DNA of 64,000 bases from JADCRZ01 sp965200945 (lineage in GTDB: Bacteria; Bacteroidota; Bacteroidia; Chitinophagales; Chitinophagaceae): positions 6,138,001 to 6,202,000 of the forward strand of contig OZ241749.1 of assembly GCA_965200945.1 (NCBI GenBank). Direction: 5' to 3'. Positions 35,780 to 43,843 of the stretch are shown piece by piece. The stretch's first letter is position 1. Every line of letters begins with the position of its first letter. The notes under the pieces were generated by a model, which worked only from the letters and a program-made list of their open reading frames with translations, searched no databases and was not told where the DNA came from. Position numbers and translations under genes: made by a program.

Positions 35780-35830
35780 AGGCACCCGTAGTAGATGAAT
35801 GTTCATCTCCTGCAGGTGCCTTTTTATTTT
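35780..35830 (+). terminator. Two-tier intrinsic terminator after the four-helix-bundle gene
   Basis: AGGCACC (35780-35786) pairs with GGTGCCT (35815-35821). Between them an inner hairpin AGATGAA/TTCATCT (35793-35808) stacks, and TTTTTATTTT follows. This is a strong rho-independent signal. Confidence 0.8.
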
Positions 35831-36004
35831 AATGCAGCTCTGAGTTCAAACCTGAAAAATTCGTTAAAGCTCATCAGGAATGTAAATATGGTATGTGATA
35901 AAAACGATCGTTTTCGTAGAAGGGATTCCGCATAACTGCATGTTCTGAACTTGCCCGTAGGGAGTGCCCCGGAGGAACAGCTTTTGCTCAGCACAATGAA
36001 ATAA
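35831..36004. other. Intergenic tract with a repeat fragment
   Basis: No gene is visible. CCGTAGGGAGTGCCCCGGAG at about 35955-35974, continuing GAACAGC, resembles the GTTCC/GGAAC words of the large inverted repeat at 52.5 kb and may be a remnant of a dispersed family. Confidence 0.3.
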
Positions 36005-36012
36005 TACGTTTA
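36005..36012 (+). promoter_or_regulatory. Weak candidate promoter (TTTG-18-TACGTTTA) before the PorT-type barrel
   Basis: TACGTTTA (36005-36012) is 7 of 8 to TAnnTTTG, with TTTG at 35983-35986 and an 18-bp spacer. The transcription start would then fall about at the ATG (36016), so either the transcript is leaderless or the match is accidental. Confidence 0.3.
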
Positions 36013-36015
36013 TCT

Positions 36016-36693
36016 ATGAAATCAGGAATTACAAAGCAATGGAGAAAGTTACTGGTGGTAGCAGGAATGGTAGGCGCATGCACAGTGGCTTTCGGACAGG
36101 AACAGCAGACATCGATCGAAAGCGGACTGCGGCCTAAGTTTGGTGTGAAAGGCGGGTTGAACCTGTCCAATTTGTATGTGGACGATGTGAAAGATGAAAA
36201 CATGAAAGCAGGCTTTAATGTAGGCGTGTATGCAAAGCTGCCGCTGGCCAAAGGCTTTTCGATACAGCCGGAATTGTTGTACAGTGGCAAAGGCGCGAAA
36301 TTGTCTTACGACAACGTGCTGCTCGGTACCGGCGAATACCGCTTCAATTTGAATTATGTTGAGGTTCCGGTGCTGGCAGTTGTCAACATCGTGAAAAACC
36401 TCAATCTTCAGGCAGGTGGTTATGTATCTTACCTAGCTTCTGCAAACATTTCCCGCCTTAACAGCAATGCATCCACCCTCGACAAGATCAAGGATTTGAA
36501 AACATCCGATTTTAACCGGTTCGATTACGGTCTGGTGGGCGGCCTCGGTGTCGACATTCAGAACTTTACCATCGGAGCCCGTTACAACTACGGCTTGCAG
36601 GAAGTGGGCAAAGGCAATGCTTCTATAGCCGGACAAGCCACCCGCAATTCGAAGAACAGCGTGATTGCGGTGTTTGTAGGGATTGGGTTATAA
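36016..36693 (+). CDS. PorT-type small outer-membrane beta-barrel protein
   Basis: A 225-residue exported barrel. The signal peptide (MKSGITKQWRKLLVVAGMVG, ending FGQE) is followed by KFGVKGGLNLSNLYVDDVKD and FNVGVYAKLPLAKGFSIQPE, the start of the OMP_b-brl_2/PorT family. Later strands include FNLNYVEVPVLAVVNIVKNL and FDYGLVGGLGVDIQNFTIGA, and the end is VIAVFVGIGL. The family covers many small barrels of unknown role; PorT/SprT proper works in type IX secretion, but this divergent member has no secretion neighbours. It follows the stress-type genes and is followed by a long hairpin. Confidence 0.85.
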   Translation: MKSGITKQWRKLLVVAGMVGACTVAFGQEQQTSIESGLRPKFGVKGGLNLSNLYVDDVKDENMKAGFNVGVYAKLPLAKGFSIQPELLYSGKGAKLSYDNVLLGTGEYRFNLNYVEVPVLAVVNIVKNLNLQAGGYVSYLASANISRLNSNASTLDKIKDLKTSDFNRFDYGLVGGLGVDIQNFTIGARYNYGLQEVGKGNASIAGQATRNSKNSVIAVFVGIGL

Positions 36694-36737
36694 AATTTTT
36701 GACGAACAACGGTTGGAATATATTGCAACTTGATATT

Positions 36738-36787
36738 CCCGCTAAAAGCAAGAGACGCCCGCCAAGGCGTCTCTTGCTTTTAGCGGG
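36738..36787. repeat. 22-bp perfect inverted repeat containing the AGAGACGCC/GGCGTCTCT word
   Basis: A 22-bp perfect stem (36738-36759 with 36766-36787) around a 6-base loop, 44 bp after the barrel gene. The inner arm AGAGACGCC/GGCGTCTCT is shared with the hairpin at 22232-22251. No T-run follows, so it may be a dispersed palindrome or processing site more than a simple terminator. Confidence 0.65.
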
Positions 36788-37137
36788 GTAAGTACAAAAT
36801 TCGATTTGATGGCTCCCTCTGTCTGGTTCATTGTTCCTGCAAGGCGGTATTATGAACGGTAGCCAAATGCGTTCGCACCGGTGCAATGGCTTGTGTCTCT
36901 ACTTCAACAATGAGCAATCTTCATTCTGCTGCTCCGTGGAGGCCTTCGAGGAGGCGCAGCAGGAAGTCATGCGTGCAGCAGCGTTCCTGCACCTGCGCAG
37001 GAATTATAAAAAGGTGGGTATTAGACATGGATGGGTTCAAAGTGTGACACGCAGATACCATCTGTTTTGCAAAGTCAGGCATCACATTCAGGTGAAGAAA
37101 GGTGATGAGATTGTAGCGATCAGGTGGCCGGTTTCTT
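36788..37137. other. Intergenic tract without a supported gene
   Basis: An open frame of 109 codons from 36831 to 37160 runs through it and into the end of the kinase gene on the other strand. It has Cys- and Arg-rich, domain-free translation and no family resemblance, so it is not called. Nothing else is recognisable. Confidence 0.4.
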
Positions 37138-38586
37138 TTACAAAGACGAGAATGTCATAATGAAAGAAGTGCCCTGATCGACTTCTGAACTTACTTCAAT
37201 ATTGGCTTTATGCGACTGCAGGATGTTCAGGGTAGAGGCGAGGCCCAGGCCGATGCCGTTGCGTTTGCTGCTGAAATACGGTTCAAACAACCGGGTCAGG
37301 TTTTCTTCGCTGATGCCGCATCCCTGGTCGGAGATCTTAACGATGTTATGCAGGGGCAGCGATTCTATCTCGATTTCTATCACCTGCTCTTCCTTACCTT
37401 TCATGGCCTCCACTGCGTTGATGATGATATTCAGGAACGCGATCTTCAGCTTTTCCTTGTCGGCCCAGATAAAAGCAGGTTTCTCCGGGTAGTTCACCTG
37501 GAGCTTTACTTTCTGCAGGATCATGCGGTCGAGCGCCGAGGCGATGCTGTCGTCCATGATCTCCTGTACCGACCGTTTGCTCATAAACATCTCCGCAGGC
37601 CGGCTCGAATCGAGCAGTTCAGTGATGATGGCGTTGATCCGCTTGCTGTTGCGCTGTATGATGTCGAGGTACACTTTGTGCTGCGTGTTCTCACTGATAT
37701 CCTGCTGCAACTCTTCCAGCGACAGGTTGATGTTGTTGAGCGGGTTCCTGACCTCATGCGCCAGTGTGCGCACCAGCCGGCCGGCAGCCGCCAGCTTTTC
37801 TACCTGCAGCGTGATCTTTTCTGCTTTTTTCAGGTGCGTGATGTCGTGGATGATGCCGTGAAAATAAGAATAGCCGTTGGCTTCATTGGCTTCCTTGGAA
37901 AGTGAGAGAATGCAGTTCTTCTTGTCATTGTCTTTGGTGAGCAGCTCTATCTCCATGTCATCCACTTCACCGCTTTCCTCGATGTACTGTTTCAGGAAAA
38001 GGCGATCCTGTTCACCGTCGATCAGGTCGTACAGCTTGAGGGTCTTTATTTCCTGCAGGCTGTAGTTGAGCAGCTCCAGCATGGCGGCGTTGACGTCTAT
38101 GAAAGTAAGCTCCTCGTCAGACAAAAAGACCGCATCTTTCGATCGTTCGAAGATGCTTCTGTATTTGCGTTCGTTCGATTTGAGCGCTTTCAGCGAGGCG
38201 GCACGCTCCATCGAATAGCGGATGCACCGCTCCAGCTTCTCCGTATTGAGTTCCGTTTTGATCAGGTAATCTGCGGCGCCCGCTTCCATGGCCCGGCGGT
38301 CGATGGCCTGGTTGCCCTTGCCTGTTAACAATACGATGGGTTCCTCACAGTCTGCCCCGATCGCATCCTTGATCAGGTCGAGTCCTGTTTTGGCGCCGAG
38401 GCGATAGTCTACAAAGTACAGGTGATATTTCTGCTGCTTCAGGTAAGTCAGCGCTTCCTGGTAATTATAGCACCAGTCGATGGTAAAGCTGGCTGAATCG
38501 ATGTCTTTGATGTATTCGCTTGTGATGATAAAATCATCCTTGTCGTCGTCAATGATCAGGATGTTGATTATGTTGTCTGAAGCCAT
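37138..38586 (-). CDS. Hybrid sensor kinase: receiver-PAS-HisKA-HATPase
   Basis: A 482-residue cytoplasmic signalling protein with the receiver first: IINILIIDDDKDDFII (acid pocket), FVDYRLGAKTGLDLI (phospho-acceptor Asp), VLLTGKG and YLIKTELN (Lys). A PAS domain follows (~130-250: YRSIFERSKDAVFLSDEELT). The HisKA box is LAHEVRNPLNNINL; the ATPase has the N-box IINAVEAMKG, G1 DQGCGISEE and G2 GIGLGLAS. There is no membrane segment. The preferred ATG at 38586 is 4 bp after the stop of the upstream kinase; an earlier start at 38619 would overlap that gene. Input through a receiver makes it a likely relay partner of the upstream kinase. Confidence 0.9.
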   Translation of the reverse strand: MASDNIINILIIDDDKDDFIITSEYIKDIDSASFTIDWCYNYQEALTYLKQQKYHLYFVDYRLGAKTGLDLIKDAIGADCEEPIVLLTGKGNQAIDRRAMEAGAADYLIKTELNTEKLERCIRYSMERAASLKALKSNERKYRSIFERSKDAVFLSDEELTFIDVNAAMLELLNYSLQEIKTLKLYDLIDGEQDRLFLKQYIEESGEVDDMEIELLTKDNDKKNCILSLSKEANEANGYSYFHGIIHDITHLKKAEKITLQVEKLAAAGRLVRTLAHEVRNPLNNINLSLEELQQDISENTQHKVYLDIIQRNSKRINAIITELLDSSRPAEMFMSKRSVQEIMDDSIASALDRMILQKVKLQVNYPEKPAFIWADKEKLKIAFLNIIINAVEAMKGKEEQVIEIEIESLPLHNIVKISDQGCGISEENLTRLFEPYFSSKRNGIGLGLASTLNILQSHKANIEVSSEVDQGTSFIMTFSSL

Positions 38587-38590
38587 TGAA

Positions 38591-40240
38591 TTAATGTTGG
38601 TTTTCCGGTAAAATGACAATAAATAAAGAGCCCTGATTCTGTTCCGATTTCGCGTATATGATCCCGTTGTGATTTTCCACGATTTTCTTGCAGATCGCTA
38701 GGCCTATACCTGATCCCGGATATTCATGTTTTCCGTGCAGGCGCTGGAATATCTGGAAGATCTTCTCCGCATACTCATTTTCGAAACCGATGCCATTGTC
38801 CTGTACCGTCAGCCTGATGTACTCTTTTCCGGGTTGAAGTCCATGGTTCTTTTTTTCGGGGTCTGTAAGTCTGTCGCAGGAAATTCTGATCACAGGCGAT
38901 TGCCCGCCGTTCTTGAACTTAATTGAATTACTGAGTAAATTAACAAAAAGACGTTTGATCTGCACAGGTATAACGTCTATCACCGGCAGGGCGGTTGCTT
39001 CAATGATAGCTTCCGACTCCTCGATCTTTACTTCCAGGTCCGACATTGCAGCTTTCAGCAGGCTCGTCATATCCTGCTTAGAAAAATGATTTTCCGAACG
39101 GGCGGTACGGGAAAATTCCAGCAGGTCGTCGATCAGGATGCGCATGTTTTCCGCCGCTGCGGCCATCCGATCAAGATACAGCTTGCCTTCATCCCCCAGC
39201 TTATCGCCGAATTTCGATTGCAGCCGGTCGCTGAAAGCGGTCAGCTTCCGCAGCGGCTCCTGCAGATCATGGGAAGCGATATAGGCAAAGCCTTCCAGTT
39301 CGGAATTGCGGTGATTCAATTCGTTGATCTTGTCTTCCAGGTTTTTTTTGTATTCCTGCAGCGGGGTGATATCACGGGTGGTACCGACCACTTTTTCAGG
39401 AATACCCTCCCCGTTCCGGATGATCTTGCCATAAGTTTCTACGTATTTGCGTTCCCCTTTGATGGTAATGATCGGATTTTCGCGCACGTAATTATCTTTC
39501 TGCGTGAGTGCCCGGTCCCAGTCTTCCCGGTTTCGCGACAGCTCTTCTTCACTCAGGTGCACATCGTGCAGGTGGCCCGATACTTTTGCATCCCGGTTCT
39601 CCGGGTCTGTCTCGTACCCGAAAATATGAAACATCCCGTTCGACCATACCGTTTCTCCATTCAGCAGGTTGGTTTCCCAGGAGCCCTGGTTCAGAAACGA
39701 TTCTTTGTCTGTCAGCAATTCTTTATAAGTGAGGCCGTCGTCGGTCTTCGGCTGATGATTTTGCCGCGAGGCGGTGCCGGAGGTAAGAGACCGGATCGTC
39801 TCTTCGAGAACCGCTTTTTCGTGGTTATCCTGCACGGTGAAAATAAAGGCAACGGCATCGCCTGCTTCAGGGGTATAAAATGAAGTTGCATGCAAGAGTG
39901 CATGCCTGTAGGCTTCATTTTTATGAAGCAGGCGGACCGGGAAACAATGAATTTGATGGGGCGCGGAATGCAGGGCCGAAAAATGGTCCTCGGCAAACTT
40001 GTGGTCGGCGGAAAAAACGAGATCGAGCGGGGTTTTCAACCGGGCAAGTTCCTGCTCTTCAAAGCCGGTGAAGGCAGCCAGTTTTTCGGGGTGGTAGAGC
40101 GACATGCCTGCTGCCAATGGAGCCCAGGTGAAAACTATCTGGGGCAGTAAGCGAACGGCGTCGGAGAAGAGGGCACGGGTTTCTTTGTTCTGAAAAGCCT
40201 GGATAAGAAAAGGTAATATGTTGTTGTGACTGGTTTCCAT
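38591..40240 (-). CDS. PAS-domain sensor histidine kinase
   Basis: A 549-residue soluble kinase. The N-terminal region ~1-140 looks PAS-like but is diverged (LPQIVFTWAPLAAGMSLYHP), and a clear PAS/PAC pair follows at ~185-300 (WETNLLNGETVWSNGMFHIF; VVGTTRDITPLQEYKKNLED). A coiled linker leads to HisKA with ASHDLQEPLRKL, then ATPase motifs NLLSNSIKFKNGG, DNGIGFENEY and GSGIGLAICKKIV. The ASHDLQEPLR type pairs with Rcp1-like single-domain regulators, and one is encoded 2.4 kb upstream (42650). It is translationally close (4 bp) to the receiver-kinase hybrid downstream. The signal is unknown. Confidence 0.88.
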   Translation of the reverse strand: METSHNNILPFLIQAFQNKETRALFSDAVRLLPQIVFTWAPLAAGMSLYHPEKLAAFTGFEEQELARLKTPLDLVFSADHKFAEDHFSALHSAPHQIHCFPVRLLHKNEAYRHALLHATSFYTPEAGDAVAFIFTVQDNHEKAVLEETIRSLTSGTASRQNHQPKTDDGLTYKELLTDKESFLNQGSWETNLLNGETVWSNGMFHIFGYETDPENRDAKVSGHLHDVHLSEEELSRNREDWDRALTQKDNYVRENPIITIKGERKYVETYGKIIRNGEGIPEKVVGTTRDITPLQEYKKNLEDKINELNHRNSELEGFAYIASHDLQEPLRKLTAFSDRLQSKFGDKLGDEGKLYLDRMAAAAENMRILIDDLLEFSRTARSENHFSKQDMTSLLKAAMSDLEVKIEESEAIIEATALPVIDVIPVQIKRLFVNLLSNSIKFKNGGQSPVIRISCDRLTDPEKKNHGLQPGKEYIRLTVQDNGIGFENEYAEKIFQIFQRLHGKHEYPGSGIGLAICKKIVENHNGIIYAKSEQNQGSLFIVILPENQH

Positions 40241-40352
40241 TCGGTAAGGCGATCTCTTTTTGCCGTTTATATAACAAAAATCTGGTGATCTTTATTATAG
40301 AGCCGACGGTGTGAGGGGTAAATTAACTTATTCATTATAAACTGTTTAGACT

Positions 40353-41771
40353 TTAAGACCAGATCGTTCTCATTTGTGCAACAGGTATCTGGAGTATCTC
40401 CCGGTATTTGGCCACCGTGCGGCGGGCGATGGAATAACCTTTCGAAGAAAGGATAGATACAAGCTGCTGGTCGGTATAGGGTTTCTTTTTATCTTCTGCA
40501 TCGATCACTTCCTCAATGGTCGTCTGGATCACCCGGTTGCTGATCACTTCTCCTTCGCTGTTGCTGATGCCTTCGGTAAAGAGATCTTTCAGCAGCAGGG
40601 TGCCAAAAGGGGTAGCCACATATTTATTGCTGGTGATGCGGGAGACGGTGGAGATGTCGACACCCACGATATCAGCCACATTTTTGAGGATCATTGGTTT
40701 TATGAGCTTGATATCGCCTTCGATAAAATAATTGTACTGCAGCTTGAGAATGGCTTTCATTACGTTGAGCATGGTCGATTCGCGCTGCTGGATGGCCGAT
40801 ATGAACCACTGCGCCGAATTCATTTTGTTGCGCAGGTATTGTTTGGTGGCTTTATCAACCTGTACGTTCGTCTCGGAGCTTTTAACGCTTTCCATCCACA
40901 TTTTATTGATGTGCAGATTGTTCGAACGCTGGCGGAACAGGCTTACCTCGAGTTCGTCGTTCTCGCCGCTGATCACAAAGTCGGGGATGATGTTGATGTT
41001 GGCTGATGAGTTGAGACCGGAGATGGGTTTCATTTTGAGCGAGGCGATCAGTTTGAGGATAATCCTGATCTCTTCCTCGTCGATCTTGAGCGCCTGCATG
41101 ATCTTATCCATGTTGCGGCTGCTCAGTTCGCTGAAATAACTTTCAAGCAGCTTGATGGCGGTACGTACATCCGGGCGTTTGCCGTTGAGCCTTTTCAGCT
41201 GTAACAACAGGCATTCGCGGATCGATCGGCCCCCGATGCCCGGCGGATCGAGCTGCTGTATCTTGAGCAGCACCGATTCAAGGTCGGATGGTTCGATCCA
41301 TTGTTTGAACCGGAAGGAGATGTCGTTGGCAATGTCCTGTAACGATTGCTCGAGCAGGCCATCTTCAGACATGGAATCAATGAGGTGGATGGCCAGCATT
41401 TTTTCCTGCTCGCTGGTGGTAAGGCATTCAAACTGTTCCTTGAGCAGCTGCCTGAAGTCGGTGATTTCGGGAAGGGCTCTTTCCGGTATTTTCTCGCTGT
41501 TGAAATAGTTTTCGTATTCTAGTTTGTAATCCGGTGAGTCGTCGTATACATATTCTTCATAATCTTTATAGTCCTGTACAGAATCCTTGTTGTATTTATC
41601 GGCCAGGAGGTCATCTTCCATTTTCATCTCCTCGAGAAGGGGATTTTCCTCGATCTCCTGCTGGATGCGTTGTTCCAGTTCGAGGGTGTTCAGGTGAAAC
41701 AGATTGAGTAACTGGATTTGCTGGGGTAGTATCTTTAGATGTTGTTTCTGAGAAAGATTCTGCTGAAGCAT
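40353..41771 (-). CDS. rpoN: RNA polymerase sigma-54 factor
   Basis: A 472-residue sigma-54. Region I is the Gln/Leu-rich start LSQKQHLKILPQQIQLLNLF followed by HLNTLELEQRIQQEIEENPL, the part that contacts activators. Region II is acidic (MEDDLLADKYNKDSVQDYKD). The core-binding and HTH domains follow, and the RpoN box near the C-terminus reads ARRTVAKYREILQIP, which recognises the -24 promoter element. Sigma-54 needs AAA+ activators; none is in this window. It is encoded in the same direction as the two kinases, with 112 bp between. Confidence 0.97.
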   Translation of the reverse strand: MLQQNLSQKQHLKILPQQIQLLNLFHLNTLELEQRIQQEIEENPLLEEMKMEDDLLADKYNKDSVQDYKDYEEYVYDDSPDYKLEYENYFNSEKIPERALPEITDFRQLLKEQFECLTTSEQEKMLAIHLIDSMSEDGLLEQSLQDIANDISFRFKQWIEPSDLESVLLKIQQLDPPGIGGRSIRECLLLQLKRLNGKRPDVRTAIKLLESYFSELSSRNMDKIMQALKIDEEEIRIILKLIASLKMKPISGLNSSANINIIPDFVISGENDELEVSLFRQRSNNLHINKMWMESVKSSETNVQVDKATKQYLRNKMNSAQWFISAIQQRESTMLNVMKAILKLQYNYFIEGDIKLIKPMILKNVADIVGVDISTVSRITSNKYVATPFGTLLLKDLFTEGISNSEGEVISNRVIQTTIEEVIDAEDKKKPYTDQQLVSILSSKGYSIARRTVAKYREILQIPVAQMRTIWS

Positions 41772-42073
41772 GATATGTTTGTTTGTCGTACCGGCCCGCT
41801 TTTAATTTCCTGTCACACAGTTTCCGGGCCCCTGTACAAATTGTATACGAATGAATAATTTGTCCGATCTTTTAATTCTTTCGATTACTGAAAATTTCCT
41901 TAACAAGGCGTATCGGTGGAACAATTTCCCCATTCTGTACACTGGCTGCCATTGCGGCCGGAAAAGACAGATTGATTTGATTCTGGAGCATATGCCTTAA
42001 GAGATCTTATTGAGGGATCCTGCCTGCACAACCCGCGCTTTACGCTGATTCATCTGCGGCTGTTTTTCAGCGG
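41772..42073. other. Upstream region of rpoN, no gene seen
   Basis: About 300 bp of relatively AT-rich sequence between rpoN and the acidic-protein gene. No coding frame, RNA structure or strong promoter match was found; the rpoN promoter should lie here. Confidence 0.4.
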
Positions 42074-42463
42074 TCAGTTTATTTTCTCGTTCTCGGAATT
42101 CCTGGGAGTGACAGCCGCTTCGGTGTCTCTGGTTTCGTCGAGGTGCTCGCTTTCAGTGAGGATGGCTTCGGCTTCATCTTTACTCATCAGGGGAGTAGTG
42201 TCTGCAGAAGCCAGTGTGGTGGTAGGATTGGTTGCGGTGGTATTGTAGTCGTCGTCTTCCAGTGCATTGGTTATATCGTTCTGATCCTGTTCATTGACGA
42301 TCTGGTTTTTGTCGCTCACGCCGTTTTCCGGCTGGTTATCCGAATCTGACTGCGCTGTGAAGATGCCCTGGTGCAGGCCTTCAATAATGGCATCGGACGA
42401 GGTGCCGAACACTGCATCCGACACGTTACCATCGTTCGTGTACTGCTCGTTCTTATCTTCCAT
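42074..42463 (-). CDS. Acidic, low-complexity hypothetical protein
   Basis: A 129-residue protein from the ATG at 42463 (an ATG 33 codons upstream is less likely, as that extension is hydrophobic and of unlike composition). It is rich in D, E, N, T and S with few hydrophobics (MEDKNEQYTNDGNVSDAVFG; NQIVNEQDQNDITNALEDDD; LMSKDEAEAILTESEHLDET), so largely disordered and without Cys. No domain is recognised. It is upstream of rpoN in the same direction and divergent from the CheY-like gene. Real expression is probable but unproven. Confidence 0.6.
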   Translation of the reverse strand: MEDKNEQYTNDGNVSDAVFGTSSDAIIEGLHQGIFTAQSDSDNQPENGVSDKNQIVNEQDQNDITNALEDDDYNTTATNPTTTLASADTTPLMSKDEAEAILTESEHLDETRDTEAAVTPRNSENEKIN

Positions 42464-42649
42464 ACAAAATCTGGTTTCTTTCTGTATTTCCAAAATGGTA
42501 CCAAAACAAACAGGACCAAAAACGCCTGGGTTTTGAGGCGCAATAAACCGGAATTTAAACAAGAAGGGGGATGGTGGGAAGATTTAAGTAAAAAAAGTTC
42601 CTATTTCTGAGGGATGCAGTTAAATTTGTTGCCTGCCCTAAAAACTTAT

Positions 42650-43081
42650 ATGCAGAAAGTTTCGATTCTTATTGCGGAAGATGACTCAGACGACCGGTTT
42701 TTATTACAAACGGCTTTCAAGGAAAAGGGGTATACCGACAAGCTCGATTTTGTAGAGAACGGGGTCGAATTATTGGATTACCTCTATGATATCCACGATA
42801 AAAAGGGCTCAAATGTGTCTTTCCCGTATTTGATCCTTCTTGATCTCAACATGCCGAAGAAAGACGGCAGGGAAGCACTTAAGGAGTTGAAACAGCATCC
42901 GGTGCTGAAAAAGATCCCGATAATTGTATTTACGACAACAAAAAGCGAAGCGGAAGTAAACCGCTGCTACGAACTCGGCGCCAACACCTACATAGTAAAG
43001 CCCGTCAGCTTCGAGAAGCTGCTGGAAGTACTGGAAAATATCCGTTCATACTGGACCTCCACAGCCACCATTCCCTGGTAA
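42650..43081 (+). CDS. CheY-like single-domain response regulator (Rcp1 type)
   Basis: A receiver of about 143 residues, starting at the ATG at 42650 (an ATG 12 codons earlier at 42614 is also open). The acid pocket is VSILIAEDDSDDRFLL, the phospho-acceptor Asp is in LILLDLNMPKKDGREAL, the switch Thr is in IIVFTTTKSE and the Lys in TYIVKPVSF. It lacks an output domain. The inserted acidic loop and NMPKKDG wording match regulators that pair with ASHDLQEPLR-type kinases, two of which are at 37.1-40.2 kb. Confidence 0.92.
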   Translation: MQKVSILIAEDDSDDRFLLQTAFKEKGYTDKLDFVENGVELLDYLYDIHDKKGSNVSFPYLILLDLNMPKKDGREALKELKQHPVLKKIPIIVFTTTKSEAEVNRCYELGANTYIVKPVSFEKLLEVLENIRSYWTSTATIPW

Positions 43082-43108
43082 TGATTTTTACTGTTTGATT
43101 GATCCAAA

Positions 43109-43444
43109 TCAAGACGCTTCGGCATGCTGAACAATGTCTTCCATCCGGATGGCCGTATGGCTTTCATCATATACGCACTTGCCGTTCTTGATGAGCAGGA
43201 TCTGTGGCGATTCGTGCCATACGTTGAAATCTTCGGATAATTTAGTGGAAAGGGATCTGTAATTGATCAGATCGAGGTAATAGAAGTCGATGTTGTCAGG
43301 CTGGTTGCTCCGTTCGAGGCGGCTTTTGGTCATGCTGCTGATGGAGCAACGGATGGAATGTTTGAAAACAAGCTGCGGTTTTGTATTGGACTTATCCAAG
43401 ATATCATCCAGTTGCTTAGCGTCGGTGAGATTTATCCAGTTCAT
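43109..43444 (-). CDS. ytxJ: Bacillithiol-system redox protein YtxJ
   Basis: A 111-residue thioredoxin-fold protein. LVFKHSIRCSISSMTKSRLE is the YtxJ signature; the single Cys in SIRCSIS is the redox site, where a thioredoxin would have CxxC. DFYYLDLINYRSLSTKLSED and ESPQILLIKNGKCVYDES complete the fold. It is thought to act as a monothiol bacilliredoxin reducing S-bacillithiolated proteins. It is convergent with the CheY-like gene (27 bp apart) and is followed on the same strand, upstream, by the small lipoprotein gene. Confidence 0.92.
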   Translation of the reverse strand: MNWINLTDAKQLDDILDKSNTKPQLVFKHSIRCSISSMTKSRLERSNQPDNIDFYYLDLINYRSLSTKLSEDFNVWHESPQILLIKNGKCVYDESHTAIRMEDIVQHAEAS

Positions 43445-43591
43445 AGCAAATCATTTTACACTGGGAAACGAATAAAAATTAATGCCAGCATGCGCGACAA
43501 GCCGGGATTTGTAGAAAGTCGATATGAAAAAATCCCTGAATCCGGAATGGGAGAAAAGGGTTGAAAAAAGATTGATGTGCAGGGGGGATGA

Positions 43592-43711
43592 TCAGTGGCC
43601 GTAACCAACATAACCCTGAGAAGCTTTACAACCGCCTCTGGATGACATGCAGGAGGTAGCAAATACGGTCAGGGACGTTAAAATAACGAAGATCAGGAAT
43701 GTACGCTTCAT
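43592..43711 (-). CDS. 39-residue small lipoprotein
   Basis: Read directly from the minus strand: MKRTFLIFVILTSLTVFATS then CMSSRGGCKASQGYVGYGH and a TGA stop. It has a Lys-Arg start, a hydrophobic core and FATSC, a lipobox-like end (the Cys at 21), so the mature peptide would be only 19 residues. Gly/Cys/Tyr-rich tails like GGCK...GYVGY recur in tiny Bacteroidota lipoproteins, but no function is known. It lies between ytxJ and the divergent mpl-type gene and is short enough to be missed by gene callers. Confidence 0.7.
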   Translation of the reverse strand: MKRTFLIFVILTSLTVFATSCMSSRGGCKASQGYVGYGH

Positions 43712-43788
43712 GTATAGAGGTTTGTATAATATCTAACTGCAAAGAAAAACATTATTTTTCATATTTTCTGTTAAACCGCCCCGGAAAT

Positions 43789-43796
43789 TAATTTTG
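43789..43796 (+). promoter_or_regulatory. Candidate promoter -7 element (TAATTTTG) for the Mpl-type ligase
   Basis: TAATTTTG matches TAnnTTTG exactly and lies 48 bp before the ATG at 43844, giving a leader of about 40 nt. A TTTTCTG stretch near 43764-43770 is a partial -33 match at about 19 bp spacing. Confidence 0.45.
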
Positions 43797-43843
43797 CTTC
43801 TCTGGTTTCCTGAAATACTTTTAGCGGCACTAAAACAGCTTTT

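Noticed and set aside
36831..37160. A 109-codon plus-strand frame after the PorT-type barrel
   Set aside because: It has no signal, domain or recognisable homology, and overlaps the kinase gene tail; kept only as an unsupported open frame.
43456..43662. A 68-codon minus-strand frame overlapping the small lipoprotein
   Set aside because: It is in a different frame from the signal-peptide-bearing 39-residue gene and lacks any signal or domain.
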